The translations under genes and the position numbers were made by a program. Below, one piece after another: positions 28,936 to 36,560 of a DNA stretch of 37,070 nt (positions are counted from its first letter, which is position 1; every line of letters starts with the position of its first letter). The notes below the pieces were generated by a model. The model had not been told where the DNA came from. It was given only the letters and a program-made list of their open reading frames with translations, and did not search any database. The stretch is from a virus. Where the stretch lies: IMG/VR virus record IMGVR_UViG_3300046328_001234, positions 1-37,070 of that record. The stretch is one strand, 5' to 3'.

Positions 28936-30378
28936 TTAGTTAAGACTTTCCGCGATCGCGTCCAGAACTTTTACAGTTCGACGCTGCAACCACGAAAGGC
29001 ATGGGACTGCAATACTATTCCCGATCGCCGCATACTTGCGGGTGTCACTGGCAGGCTTGTTTTGATACATAAAATCAAGATGGTCATCAGGGAAACCCAT
29101 CAGCCTCAAGCACTCAGTTGGGGTAAATCGGCGGGTGATATAGGTTGTGCGATTACCCTCTAAGGCGATCGCCGCACCACCACCACGACCATTCATCCAG
29201 CTCTGATCGTGCTTGCCAGATCTGATTGGTGGGCACACTTCGCCAGCATCCCTGCCATTATCAACAGAAGAGAACGCGATCGCCGCAGCATTGTTACTGC
29301 GTATCGCGGGGCAGGTTTCACTAGCACTTCGACGCTGATCCCTCGATGAGAAGGCGATCGCGGGAGCATTACTGCTATGCCCACCTCTGCGGATCGGTGG
29401 GCATACTTCGCCAGCATCGAGGAGGTTGTCGTTTGAGGAAAAAGATATTTCCTTTACCAAGTGATACTTACCCGAAAAACCGTCTTGATTGCCAAGCCAT
29501 TGCTTAGTACCGCAGTTGGCGAGAATGGGACCAGCTACGTCCTGCTCGTTTGCCAATTGCCAGTCGCGATCGCTTGGGTCTAAGCCGAGATGATCAGCGA
29601 TCGCAATAGCCAGAAGTTCTTCTCGACAAAACTGAGGTGGCTCTCCAATGCCAGTTTTAGCAGCCTTGGCAGCCTTACCTTTTGCTTTGCCGACCTTCGC
29701 AACAGCCCGTCTTTCGCCTTCTGGCTCAAATAGTATCGCTGCTGGTATTCCTCCCAGTCCTGAAAGCTCGCCTGCGGGTATTTGAGGGAATAACTTTCCC
29801 AAGACTCTAGTATTGATCGCACAGAGGAAGATGCGATTTCTTCGCTGGGGTACTCCAAAGTACTGAGCATCGACAACTCGGTATGCGACACTACGGTGCT
29901 GTCCAAGAAAAAACCCTGAACGCGACCATTTGCCGTTTTTTCGGCGAGAAGCGATCGGTTCTTCCTCTCCCAAAATTGCCGCGAGCATGCATCCAAAAGC
30001 GTTGTCCTTGGTTGAGAGGACTCCATCGACGTTCTCCCAGAACAGGATTGGACATTGATCTCTAGCTGTAAGTTCATTCCAAGCCTCTACAAATGTTTTT
30101 GTTAATTGTCCGCGTGAATCGTTCAAGGATTTGCGGCTACCTGCAAGAGAAAATGATTGACAGGGGGTTGAACCCATAAAGATGTCGGTGTCTTCGATTT
30201 GCGACCAATCGATCGCAGTCATATCACCAAGATTCGGTATCGAAGGGTACTTGTGCGCTAAGAAGGCATTGCAGAAAGGATCTACGTCAGCGAATGCCAC
30301 TGCATCCCAATGTTCGTCCCACGCTGTTGACTGCGCTTCAATACCAGAACATACGGTCAAGTATTTTAGTCTTCGCAT
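28936..30378 (-). CDS. dcm: DNA cytosine-5 methyltransferase
   Basis: 480 residues from ATG 30378, which overlaps the upstream stop (TAATG). Conserved C5-methyltransferase motifs, in the numbering of the five-residue longer frame: I (TVCSGIEAQSTAWD), II-like DVDPFCNAFLAHKYP, IV with catalytic Cys in GSTPCQSFS (C78), VI FWENVDG, VIII VPQRRNRIF and X AIGNSIAVP. The target-recognition region (318-410) contains three copies of an F-S-S-x-D...C-P-x-I-R...A-I-A unit. It transfers methyl groups to cytosine C5. No partner endonuclease is adjacent, so it is an orphan enzyme, perhaps protecting the element or matching host methylation. Confidence 0.95.
   Translation of the reverse strand: MRRLKYLTVCSGIEAQSTAWDEHWDAVAFADVDPFCNAFLAHKYPSIPNLGDMTAIDWSQIEDTDIFMGSTPCQSFSLAGSRKSLNDSRGQLTKTFVEAWNELTARDQCPILFWENVDGVLSTKDNAFGCMLAAILGEEEPIASRRKNGKWSRSGFFLGQHRSVAYRVVDAQYFGVPQRRNRIFLCAINTRVLGKLFPQIPAGELSGLGGIPAAILFEPEGERRAVAKVGKAKGKAAKAAKTGIGEPPQFCREELLAIAIADHLGLDPSDRDWQLANEQDVAGPILANCGTKQWLGNQDGFSGKYHLVKEISFSSNDNLLDAGEVCPPIRRGGHSSNAPAIAFSSRDQRRSASETCPAIRSNNAAAIAFSSVDNGRDAGEVCPPIRSGKHDQSWMNGRGGGAAIALEGNRTTYITRRFTPTECLRLMGFPDDHLDFMYQNKPASDTRKYAAIGNSIAVPCLSWLQRRTVKVLDAIAESLN
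29164..29442. repeat. Three imperfect repeats (about 78-110 bp) in the methyltransferase recognition region
   Basis: Encoded units start FSSNDNLLDAGEVCPPIR, FSSRDQRRSASETCPAIR and FSSVDNGRDAGEVCPPIR, each ending near A-I-A with a HIP1 or GCGATCGC-like site in the A-I-A codons. One such unit is usual in phage Dcm-like enzymes; here it is triplicated. Confidence 0.8.
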
Positions 30379-31031
30379 TAACGCAACCCCCAAAATAATC
30401 CTATAAACTTACCGCCGAGATGTTCGTTGTAAACGACATTGATTTTTACCGATCGCCTCTCACTCAAGCAAATGAGATCCTCAAAGGTTGTCTCCCATTC
30501 GGCAGCGCGATCGCATAGCTCAACCACATCGTGAGTACTAAAAACACGGTAATCTTCAGTCTTTGACTGGCGTTCCCGCATGTTGTCCAAGATAATTGCT
30601 TGGCGATCGCATGGTTCTAGTAAATCCCACTCACCGACTCCTTGAAGGCAGAGTCCAGTTTGAGGCGCATCCTGTAAATCGTTAGTGCCGCTTCCTTGAG
30701 GACTTGGCGATCGCTGGTCGTCTTCACCGTAAAGGCGATCGAGCAGGTCTCCAGCCCAGAAGCCAAGGAACTCGTCATAGGTCTCAGTTGAACTACCAAT
30801 CTCTTCTTGTGCTCGAATAGGTTGAGCAAGTTTGATACCATCTGCCTCGACTCCTCTATTGGAAGCCTTGCTATTGGCTCCGCAAACTCCGTCTCGAATA
30901 TCCTTGCGTACAACTCTGTGATGTCCATGTGGGATCTCCCAAAATATTACGGATGCCAAAAATTTTGTCGCGTAGTAAGCTGTTTGGATCTTGCTTACTA
31001 GGTATGCGATCGCTTGTTTTAGTTTATTCAT
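30378..31031 (-). CDS. Hypothetical protein, 217 aa
   Basis: Long frame from ATG 31031 to TAA 30380-30378. The N-terminal 30 residues carry a weakly hydrophobic segment (YYATKFLASVIFWEI). The middle is polar, with TYDEFLGFWAGDLLDRLYGE, and the C-terminal part is charged (AEWETTFEDLICLSERRSVK). Codon use (GAT, GGT, CAA, CTT) matches neighbouring genes. A shorter overlapping frame at 30617-30928 also has a ribosome site but less typical codons. No family recognised. Its stop is coupled to the methyltransferase start. Confidence 0.6.
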   Translation of the reverse strand: MNKLKQAIAYLVSKIQTAYYATKFLASVIFWEIPHGHHRVVRKDIRDGVCGANSKASNRGVEADGIKLAQPIRAQEEIGSSTETYDEFLGFWAGDLLDRLYGEDDQRSPSPQGSGTNDLQDAPQTGLCLQGVGEWDLLEPCDRQAIILDNMRERQSKTEDYRVFSTHDVVELCDRAAEWETTFEDLICLSERRSVKINVVYNEHLGGKFIGLFWGLR

Positions 31032-31050
31032 TGTTTTGACAATTCTGCGT

Positions 31051-31065
31051 TAATAATGCCACAAA
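31051..31065 (-). promoter_or_regulatory. Variant of the TTTGTGG motif (TTTGTGGCATTATTA)
   Basis: Upstream of the 217-residue gene by about 20 nt, in the same orientation as the copy at 17547-17562. TTTGTGG and TATTA are conserved and the middle differs. Contains a -10-like CATTAT. Confidence 0.35.
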
Positions 31066-31104
31066 AATACGTTGTTGATCAAAGTATTTTACAGCGCGAA
31101 ATCC

Positions 31105-31329
31105 TTAGCAGTTTTTCTGCTCTTCTCGCGGCTTTCTACCGCATTTCGTCGGCTCTAGCGTTCGGCAAGTAGCGATCTCGCGAAGTATATCTCCAAACTT
31201 TTTGAAGTACCCGCAGTCAATTAGACTGTAGCCCACAAGCATCTTTGCCTTGGCATGAGTAGTAGCTTCGATTACACAGTCATAATCTGTGTAACGCTTG
31301 AACTTAATCTCAAATCTTCTTGTTTTCAT
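31105..31329 (-). CDS. Hypothetical protein, 74 aa
   Basis: Basic strand-helix protein: FEIKFKRYTDYDCVIEATTH then AKAKMLVGYSLIDCGYFKKF, typical of small phage proteins that pair a beta hairpin with a helix. Followed by an 80-bp gap before the next minus-strand gene group. No family recognised. Confidence 0.65.
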   Translation of the reverse strand: MKTRRFEIKFKRYTDYDCVIEATTHAKAKMLVGYSLIDCGYFKKFGDILREIATCRTLEPTKCGRKPREEQKNC

Positions 31330-31369
31330 GGTGATTTTGTGTTAATTCGGATCTGAAAAGGCGCGATCG

Positions 31370-31549
31370 CTATTCACTCTCTCCCCTCAAACCCAAGATC
31401 AAGTCGATCATCTCGTTGAGGGTTTGTTCGATAGAAAAGTGGTTGCTGCTTCGCCCGTAGCAATCGGTCGCTGCGACAACGAGGTTTACTTGCTGCTCTT
31501 TGGATAGCGCCTTAAAAAACCTTTCGCGATCGCTTTTCTGGATGTCCAT
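31370..31549 (-). CDS. Hypothetical helical protein, 59 aa
   Basis: Start at ATG 31549 (MDIQKSDRERFFKALSKEQQ), chosen because AGGAG lies 8 nt upstream. The upstream open frame to 31603 is the duplicated tail of another gene. All-helical; FSIEQTLNEMIDLILGL looks like the final helix. No family recognised. Confidence 0.65.
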   Translation of the reverse strand: MDIQKSDRERFFKALSKEQQVNLVVAATDCYGRSSNHFSIEQTLNEMIDLILGLRGESE

Positions 31550-31558
31550 GTGTCTTAG

Positions 31559-31603
31559 TCTCCTAAAATATTCTTCAATAATTTCTTCAACAAGCGCGAT
31601 CAC
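31559..31603. repeat. Duplicated gene tail plus ribosome site (second copy at 31835-31883)
   Basis: On the minus strand both segments read from a HIP1-like octamer through codons for F/L-V-E-E-I-x-x-E-E-Y-F and then TTTTAGGAGA, the ribosome site for the next gene. In 31835-31883 they are the genuine 3' end of the gene at 31839; in 31559-31603 they form a leader. Evidence of local duplication that carried the ribosome site with it. Confidence 0.75.
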
Positions 31604-31606
31604 CTA

Positions 31607-31825
31607 TTAATGTCGAGATTCGTAAGCTAGGTCAACGGCTTCATCTGGAATGACGGTCGTGTTCAGAACCTGAACGCCTTGGGTTCCAAAATTCTTACCA
31701 ATCATTAAAAGGGCATTAGCCCTAGCTTCATCATGGTCGGTCGCCGTGTTGATCGAGTACTTAATGTCAAATCCCGAACGAGCGGTTACAGCAAAAAGCG
31801 TTATGTAAATATTTTGTATACTCAA
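31607..31825 (-). CDS. Hypothetical protein, 72 aa
   Basis: Start uncertain: TTG 31825 is preceded by AGGAG about 10 nt upstream and is preferred; ATG 31855 lies inside the upstream gene's tail. Beta-rich N-terminus (SIQNIYITLFAVTARSGFDI) then helix and strand (DEARANALLMIGKNFGTQGV). No family recognised. Confidence 0.6.
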   Translation of the reverse strand: MSIQNIYITLFAVTARSGFDIKYSINTATDHDEARANALLMIGKNFGTQGVQVLNTTVIPDEAVDLAYESRH

Positions 31826-31838
31826 AACCCAGCCTCTC

Positions 31839-32135
31839 CTAAAAGTATTCTTCATCAACAATTTCTTCAACAAATGCGATCGCATAGTCACCAGCCTTAA
31901 TACGATCGCGCATCCTCGCGTCCAGTCCCTCAGCATCGCCAACCGAAATCTTTGGCATTGACTCAAGGGCTTTAAGCAGTTGCTCTAGCCCTTGAACATC
32001 TAAATGCGTGAGGTTATTGGCGGCGAGGTATTTGGCTTTCCAAGTCTCTAACTGAGGAGTTAGAGACTTGCCTCGGATGTCCTCTAGCCACATGCGCTGG
32101 CATTGGATTTTGGCTAGGAGTTCACTGCGATCCAT
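31839..32135 (-). CDS. Hypothetical helical protein, 98 aa
   Basis: Mostly helical, acidic (LLAKIQCQRMWLEDIRGKSL, then VQGLEQLLKALESMP). The C-terminus AFVEEIVDEEYF belongs to the segment that is duplicated at 31559-31603. It starts 6 bp after the HAD gene. Function unknown. Confidence 0.65.
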   Translation of the reverse strand: MDRSELLAKIQCQRMWLEDIRGKSLTPQLETWKAKYLAANNLTHLDVQGLEQLLKALESMPKISVGDAEGLDARMRDRIKAGDYAIAFVEEIVDEEYF

Positions 32136-32141
32136 GCCGCA

Positions 32142-32696
32142 CTACCATGAAGCGAAGACTTGATTCGGGATAGGTCCCTTCCGCCAATCGTCCGCCCACA
32201 CAAAGTCAAATCCTGCGGCTTGCGCGGCTCCTTGGTCTTCGTCGCGATCGCCGATCATAAGGGACGCTGTTATCTCCGACTCATGGGTGTCGAAGTGGCT
32301 CCATAAAGCCGTCAGCATCCCACCTTGAGGCTTGCGGAAAGAACCAATTAGATTCTTATAATGCTCGACTTTATGTAATGGCGGGGCGCTAAAGTCGGAG
32401 ACGATATAGCACTCATCTCCATTGAAATCGGGGCAAAACAAGCCGTGGTATTGGATGCCGATCAGCTTCATTGCATAACGCACCTCCGCGATCGCGTCAT
32501 TCAAACTCTTATGACGCGCAGCAACGCCGCCTTGATTGCTGGCGATCGCCACCCGCCACCCATCAGCAACATATCTCTGGATAGCCTCAGCCACTCCTTC
32601 GATCAACTCTTGATCTTCAGGGTGCTGGACGAAGGTGTTGCCCGATTTTGGGCGAACCAGTGTGTCGTCTTTGTCTAGGACGAGTAGTTTAGTCAT
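32142..32696 (-). CDS. HAD-superfamily phosphatase
   Basis: 184 residues from ATG 32696. All four HAD motifs are visible: I LDKDDTLV (D8, D10), II IASNQGG (S53-N54), III FRKPQGGM (K122) and IV MIGDRDEDQGAAQAAG (D150/D152/D154). The pattern with NQGG and KPQGGM matches the histidinol-phosphate/heptose-bisphosphate and polynucleotide-3'-phosphatase branch. In a phage-like element, a nucleic-acid end-healing phosphatase is plausible, but no kinase or ligase domain is attached. The start overlaps the upstream gene by one base. Confidence 0.85.
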   Translation of the reverse strand: MTKLLVLDKDDTLVRPKSGNTFVQHPEDQELIEGVAEAIQRYVADGWRVAIASNQGGVAARHKSLNDAIAEVRYAMKLIGIQYHGLFCPDFNGDECYIVSDFSAPPLHKVEHYKNLIGSFRKPQGGMLTALWSHFDTHESEITASLMIGDRDEDQGAAQAAGFDFVWADDWRKGPIPNQVFASW

Positions 32697-32956
32697 TAAT
32701 ATTCTTCCTCTAAGCCGCATTTTTCCCAATCAAGTACCTTTAGCTGGTCTACAGCAACGCCAAGTACAGACACCCAAGTTAACAAAGTCTTATCTTGTAG
32801 CCAATCATCGAAGCCATAAGGTGTCTCGTAAGTCCCGTCGTGAAGCGCCTGAACAAGTCTATGGCAGAGATTTAGTAGGGAGTCTTTATCTAAACCCGCA
32901 ACAACTCGAAAGAAATTTTCTGGCACTGACTCTATAGGCAGTTTGTTAGCACTCAT
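32696..32956 (-). CDS. Hypothetical protein, 86 aa
   Basis: Start at ATG 32956 (MSANKLPIESVPENFFRVVA), with GGAGG 11 nt upstream; the longer frame begins inside that ribosome site. Helical, acidic C-terminus (CGLEEEY). Overlaps the upstream HTH gene by 11 bp. No family recognised. Confidence 0.65.
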   Translation of the reverse strand: MSANKLPIESVPENFFRVVAGLDKDSLLNLCHRLVQALHDGTYETPYGFDDWLQDKTLLTWVSVLGVAVDQLKVLDWEKCGLEEEY

Positions 32957-33233
32957 TTCGCGTATATCCTCCATTCTGATTGTTTGTGCTTGACTTGAGA
33001 TCCCAAGGCTCTTTGATTAGCCCCAGAATCTCGTTGACTTGCCTTGATTTACGATTGAGAATCTCAGCGATCTCACTGGCTTTAATAAATTTCCCATCGG
33101 TGGGAATTTCGTCGTAGATAGCGATCGCTAGCTGCTGTGATTGCGTCAGAACCTCATCGGGCGATCGCTGGAAGTTTTTGGCTTTATAAGCGATCGCCCA
33201 TTTGATGAAGTTGGCTTTAGTTGTTGGTGTCAT
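32946..33233 (-). CDS. Small helix-turn-helix-like protein, 95 aa
   Basis: Helical N-terminus (ANFIKWAIAYKAKNFQRSPD), then KFIKASEIAEILNRKSRQVN, which fits a helix-turn-helix or winged-helix motif, and a polar tail. Possible transcription or replication regulator. Its 5' end has a partial duplicate at 33942-33973. Confidence 0.65.
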   Translation of the reverse strand: MTPTTKANFIKWAIAYKAKNFQRSPDEVLTQSQQLAIAIYDEIPTDGKFIKASEIAEILNRKSRQVNEILGLIKEPWDLKSSTNNQNGGYTRNEC

Positions 33234-33245
33234 TGATTCTATCGG

Positions 33246-33707
33246 TTAAAAAACTTCAATTTCTGCACCCCAGATAGTGTTAAACGCAAAACGAACCTCT
33301 TTGGTATAGAAGAATCCGCTATGCATTCCACCCAAGCGCCCTTGGACAGTGCCAGAGTAGCCAATGCCTCCAGAAGCCTCAAGCCGAAAGTAGTTATGGC
33401 TATTGGCTTGCTGAAAATCATTTTCGGATATCCGTCGAGCGGAATAACCGAAATGCTCTATACCAAGAACCTCTGTCAGGGGTTCTAGCCTGAAGACAAA
33501 TTGCGAAGATTGGTTCGCTATAAATACCTCAAAGTATCCTGAGCTAGAATTTGTTGCCCTGTGCTTGATGCAATAGCCTTTGCGATCGCACCCATTAAGA
33601 GTCACGGCGGTCAAGTAAGACTCAGCCTCTGCATAAATCAAGTTCTGGGCAAACTCAATAAATGCATTCATGTTTTGCTTGACATAAAGCGCTTGCGCGA
33701 TCTCCAC
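33246..33707 (-). CDS. Hypothetical protein (downstream part of a gene interrupted by TAA)
   Basis: 153 residues from the nominal GTG 33707. Alpha/beta protein with a basic, Gly-rich C-terminal half (ASGGIGYSGTVQGRLGGMHS, then YTKEVRFAFNTIWGAEIEVF). The same frame is coding-like further upstream, back to ATG 33908, broken only by TAA at 33854-33852. The full gene would be about 220 residues. Whether GTG 33707 is a real re-start is unclear. No family recognised. Confidence 0.6.
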   Translation of the reverse strand: MEIAQALYVKQNMNAFIEFAQNLIYAEAESYLTAVTLNGCDRKGYCIKHRATNSSSGYFEVFIANQSSQFVFRLEPLTEVLGIEHFGYSARRISENDFQQANSHNYFRLEASGGIGYSGTVQGRLGGMHSGFFYTKEVRFAFNTIWGAEIEVF

Positions 33708-33908
33708 GGCTCTTTCTAGATGACCTAGATACAGTCCCGAATCTGAGCCGCTGCGCTCAATATCGTATTCGGCTAATAGAGTTGGAATCCCAAAACCTTC
33801 GATGCCAATAGATTCGCGATCGTCGGTCTTGCCCCGCCTGTCAAATGTTTCTTACAGGTAGGCGATAGCTCCGCTAAAAAATTCCTTCTCAGAAGTTTTG
33901 ATTTTCAT
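33708..33908 (-). pseudogene. Upstream part of the same gene, ending at an in-frame TAA
   Basis: ATG 33908 encodes MKIKTSEKEFFSGAIAYL, then TAA (33854-33852), then in the same frame ETFDRRGKTDDRESIGIEGF, GIPTLLAEYDIERSGSDSGL and on into the annotated protein. One C-to-T change (CAA to TAA) explains the break. Confidence 0.7.
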
Positions 33909-33941
33909 TGTTTTGAGTGCTCTGTTTGCTTTGATTGTGGC

Positions 33942-33973
33942 GCGATCGCCCATTTGATGAAGTTAGCTCTAGT
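33942..33973. repeat. Gene fragment duplicating 33190-33221
   Basis: 32 bp, 30 identical to 33190-33221, beginning at a HIP1 octamer. On the minus strand both encode A-N-F-I-K-W-A-I-A, the N-terminus of the HTH-like protein. Here the frame has no start codon and stops as ATGA on the ATG at 33908. A recombination remnant. Confidence 0.7.
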
Positions 33974-34037
33974 ATCGGCATGAATAGTTTGAGTGATTCA
34001 AGCTTGTCTGCGCTTATTAAAGCCATTTCCATATTGC

Positions 34038-34262
34038 TTACCAGTAGTTAGTGTATTTGGTTTTCTTTGAGCCTTTCGGGGTGAAGGCTTTTTCGATACA
34101 TTGGCGATCGCCTGCTGGAGTCCCAGCCTCCCATCCAGCTAGAGTACCGTCGGAATTTCTCGCCTCGGAAGCAAATATCTTTCGATAGACCGACTTCCCA
34201 AATGCGCCATGAATAACGACTTCTCCATATTGGAGTTTTTCTACAATGTCTCTTGGTGGCAT
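34038..34262 (-). CDS. Hypothetical protein, 74 aa
   Basis: Basic beta-rich protein (YGEVVIHGAFGKSVYRKIFA) ending in KGSKKTKYTNYW. No family recognised. Flanked by short gaps of 24 bp upstream and 129 bp downstream. Confidence 0.65.
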   Translation of the reverse strand: MPPRDIVEKLQYGEVVIHGAFGKSVYRKIFASEARNSDGTLAGWEAGTPAGDRQCIEKAFTPKGSKKTKYTNYW

Positions 34263-34286
34263 ATTGTTTTGATTCCGAAACTAGGT

Positions 34287-34808
34287 CTAATCATACACAC
34301 TATTAGCCGTAGTGTCAACAATTTCGTTCATCTCCCACAAACAAGCCAGTGGCAAGCGTTTGCGTACTCCTGAGACAGACACAGTTGCCATGCCATCTTG
34401 GGAAATTGCAACGCATCGCATTTTGGCTCGAAAATTCCATTTGTATGCAGAATCGATAAATCTCTGCTTCTCCCACTTGTCGCTAATGTGCTGCGCTTCG
34501 AGGGTAATCCATGCGTTGTAAGGTCGCTCAGCGATCGCGCAGATATCGTTGACCTCTGGTTGAGATATCCAAGGGGTGTTGGAAAAAATATCCGCGACAT
34601 GGCGAGGATATTTCGCGATGTTCTCACTACTGGACTTGTCCCAATAGTTATTCTGCTTCTTCGTTTTAGGTTTGATTTGCTTTGCTGGCGAGGGGTTTGG
34701 GTCTTTTGGGACAAGATCCCAAATTGAGTGCTGCTGCGATCGCTGCATTTTCTTCAACCTTGCAGCGGCGATCGCAGCAAGGTCTTGTTCGGAGACTTCT
34801 TCTGACAT
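34287..34808 (-). CDS. Hypothetical protein between dnaB and the small-gene region
   Basis: 173 residues. The N-terminal 60 residues are polar and basic (SEQDLAAIAAARLKKMQRSQ, then IKPKTKKQNN), probably disordered. The C-terminal part is alpha/beta with aromatic-rich WNFRAKMRCVAISQDGMATV and SVSGVRKRLPLACLWEMNEI. Directly downstream of dnaB by 27 bp, so a helicase-associated role (loader or modulator) is possible but not shown. Confidence 0.65.
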   Translation of the reverse strand: MSEEVSEQDLAAIAAARLKKMQRSQQHSIWDLVPKDPNPSPAKQIKPKTKKQNNYWDKSSSENIAKYPRHVADIFSNTPWISQPEVNDICAIAERPYNAWITLEAQHISDKWEKQRFIDSAYKWNFRAKMRCVAISQDGMATVSVSGVRKRLPLACLWEMNEIVDTTANSVYD

Positions 34809-34835
34809 GATCTAACTTCTCGCGGGTGGAATTAT

Positions 34836-36560
34836 CTAAACTCGACGCAGTTCATCTACCGCGACCCTCATTTCGGAGTTGTCGGGCAGTATGAGGTGGG
34901 CAACTCCAAGCTTACCTACTTCGGGGATGTCGTGAACGCTCAAGCGGGTCACTCCACACACCTCATTCGGTTTTGGTATCTGCTTCGCCTTGATACGGGT
35001 GTTCATTTCCTGTTTTTCTTCTGGTGTTGAGTAGGAAACATTGAGTACAACTTGGCATCCAACTTCCAAGTCTCCAAAGTAATTCTGCTTGTTGGCAGAT
35101 GGAGTTGCGATCGCCTGCTCTGGCTCAGAATTTACGAGCTTTGGTGCTCCAAGATCGTAAAAAGTGGCAAGAGAGCCGTTATATCCGAGCAAAATCTTCT
35201 TACTTTTCCCAGAACTATTGGCGTTACGGCGCTTTAGCGAGATTATTTCAGCTCGATCCGAAGGAATTTCAAAATCGTCGTATTTCTCTCCTCGATACAA
35301 GCCAAATACGTCATCGGCATTCTCTTCGATCGCCTTTCCACCATAAAGCCCGTCAATAGTTGGGCGTTTATCTGTCCCCTTCAAGGACTCCTTGGTCAGT
35401 TGAGACAAAGACAGTACAGCGATATTGTAATCCTTGGCAATCCCTTTCATTTCCTTGACATAGCGGTTAATGAGGCTGAAATCGTCACCGCCTTTCTCGG
35501 CGATTTTGATGTTGTCTATGACAATAAAGCCTAACTCGCCAGTACCACCATGCTTTCTCGCGTGTTTGCGAGCGAATTCCTTTGCTCGATTGAGTATTTG
35601 AGGAATGGTAGCCTTATTGTCCTCGTCGATCGCCAAGTTGTTGAGCAAATCCCCGACGGCGGACGCTTTGGCAATCCGCTCAAGGTCTTCGTCCCGAAAA
35701 TCTCTGCGACGCATACGCGATAAGGCGACTTTTGCTTCGGAAGCAATCCATCGATCAACAACGTTTCGGGTGGACATCTCCATCGAACCTATGTAGCCCA
35801 CCTTACCTTGGGCTGACAGGTGCTTAGCCATATTCCACGCCGCCCCAAACAGGAGCATGGACTTGCCAATCCCAGAGTCCCCACCAATTACGGTAAATTC
35901 GCCACCTCTAAAGCCCCCTTCGAGCATTTGGTCCCAAGCTGCATAGCCACTAGGAATGATCGGGCTAGAATCCTCGGCTTCTGGGTCAAGAAACTCGGTA
36001 ATGCGATCGCTATAAGCAATTCCAACCTCAAAAACCGTACTGCGAGGCTGAGACGCGGACATCGTCTCGCCAATCAAGTCTTGAGCTTTTGTGCAGGCAT
36101 CGAGGATAGGTGTCTCAAGGTTTTGAGCTGCGGCGATCGCTGCCCTACCCGCCTTGATAAGCCCACGGCGAATATATGCTTGCCGAATCAAATCGGCGGC
36201 GGACTCGTAATGTGCTGGGCTTTGAATGTATGTGCTGCCCATGATATCGGCATAGGTGTTGCTCACCAGATCCGAGATGCTCTCATGCCCGTAAGTGTCT
36301 CTAAATCCAGATTCTTGAAGCGCAGAAGCTATCGTCAACGGGTTGATATCGCGATCGCTTTGCCTTAAAAACATTGCTGCCCTGTAAAACACCCCTAGAA
36401 GGCTCGAAAAGAACATCTCAGGTGTGATTGCATCCACAACCAACCCAAGATAGCTCCCACCCTCAAAAACTCCAGCGATAATAACTTGTTCGGCTTCGAC
36501 GTTGTTCGGCTCAACCAATGAGTTGAGGTTTTGGATTTTTGTAGTTTCTTGCATGATCAT
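34836..36560 (-). CDS. dnaB: Replicative DNA helicase DnaB
   Basis: 574 residues; ATG 36560 overlaps the initiator stop (ATGA). The N-terminal DnaB domain (NNVEAEQVIIAGVFEGGSYL) is followed by a linker and the RecA-like ATPase: GGFRGGEFTVIGGDSGIGKS with Walker A at 226-234, Walker B FIVIDN (D349), the sensor-type LSLSQLTKE near 389-397, and EENADDVFGLYR with an ISLKRRNANSSG arginine-finger region. It has a C-terminal extension of about 100 residues that is not typical of DnaB (VVLNVSYSTPEEKQEMNTRI, then GVTRLSVHDIPEVG). It unwinds the fork as a hexamer, loaded by the initiator at the iterons. Confidence 0.95.
   Translation of the reverse strand: MIMQETTKIQNLNSLVEPNNVEAEQVIIAGVFEGGSYLGLVVDAITPEMFFSSLLGVFYRAAMFLRQSDRDINPLTIASALQESGFRDTYGHESISDLVSNTYADIMGSTYIQSPAHYESAADLIRQAYIRRGLIKAGRAAIAAAQNLETPILDACTKAQDLIGETMSASQPRSTVFEVGIAYSDRITEFLDPEAEDSSPIIPSGYAAWDQMLEGGFRGGEFTVIGGDSGIGKSMLLFGAAWNMAKHLSAQGKVGYIGSMEMSTRNVVDRWIASEAKVALSRMRRRDFRDEDLERIAKASAVGDLLNNLAIDEDNKATIPQILNRAKEFARKHARKHGGTGELGFIVIDNIKIAEKGGDDFSLINRYVKEMKGIAKDYNIAVLSLSQLTKESLKGTDKRPTIDGLYGGKAIEENADDVFGLYRGEKYDDFEIPSDRAEIISLKRRNANSSGKSKKILLGYNGSLATFYDLGAPKLVNSEPEQAIATPSANKQNYFGDLEVGCQVVLNVSYSTPEEKQEMNTRIKAKQIPKPNEVCGVTRLSVHDIPEVGKLGVAHLILPDNSEMRVAVDELRRV

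Noticed and set aside
30617-30928. 103-residue minus frame with a ribosome site
   Set aside because: It lies inside the 217-residue frame, whose codon use fits the neighbours better; it remains a possible alternative.
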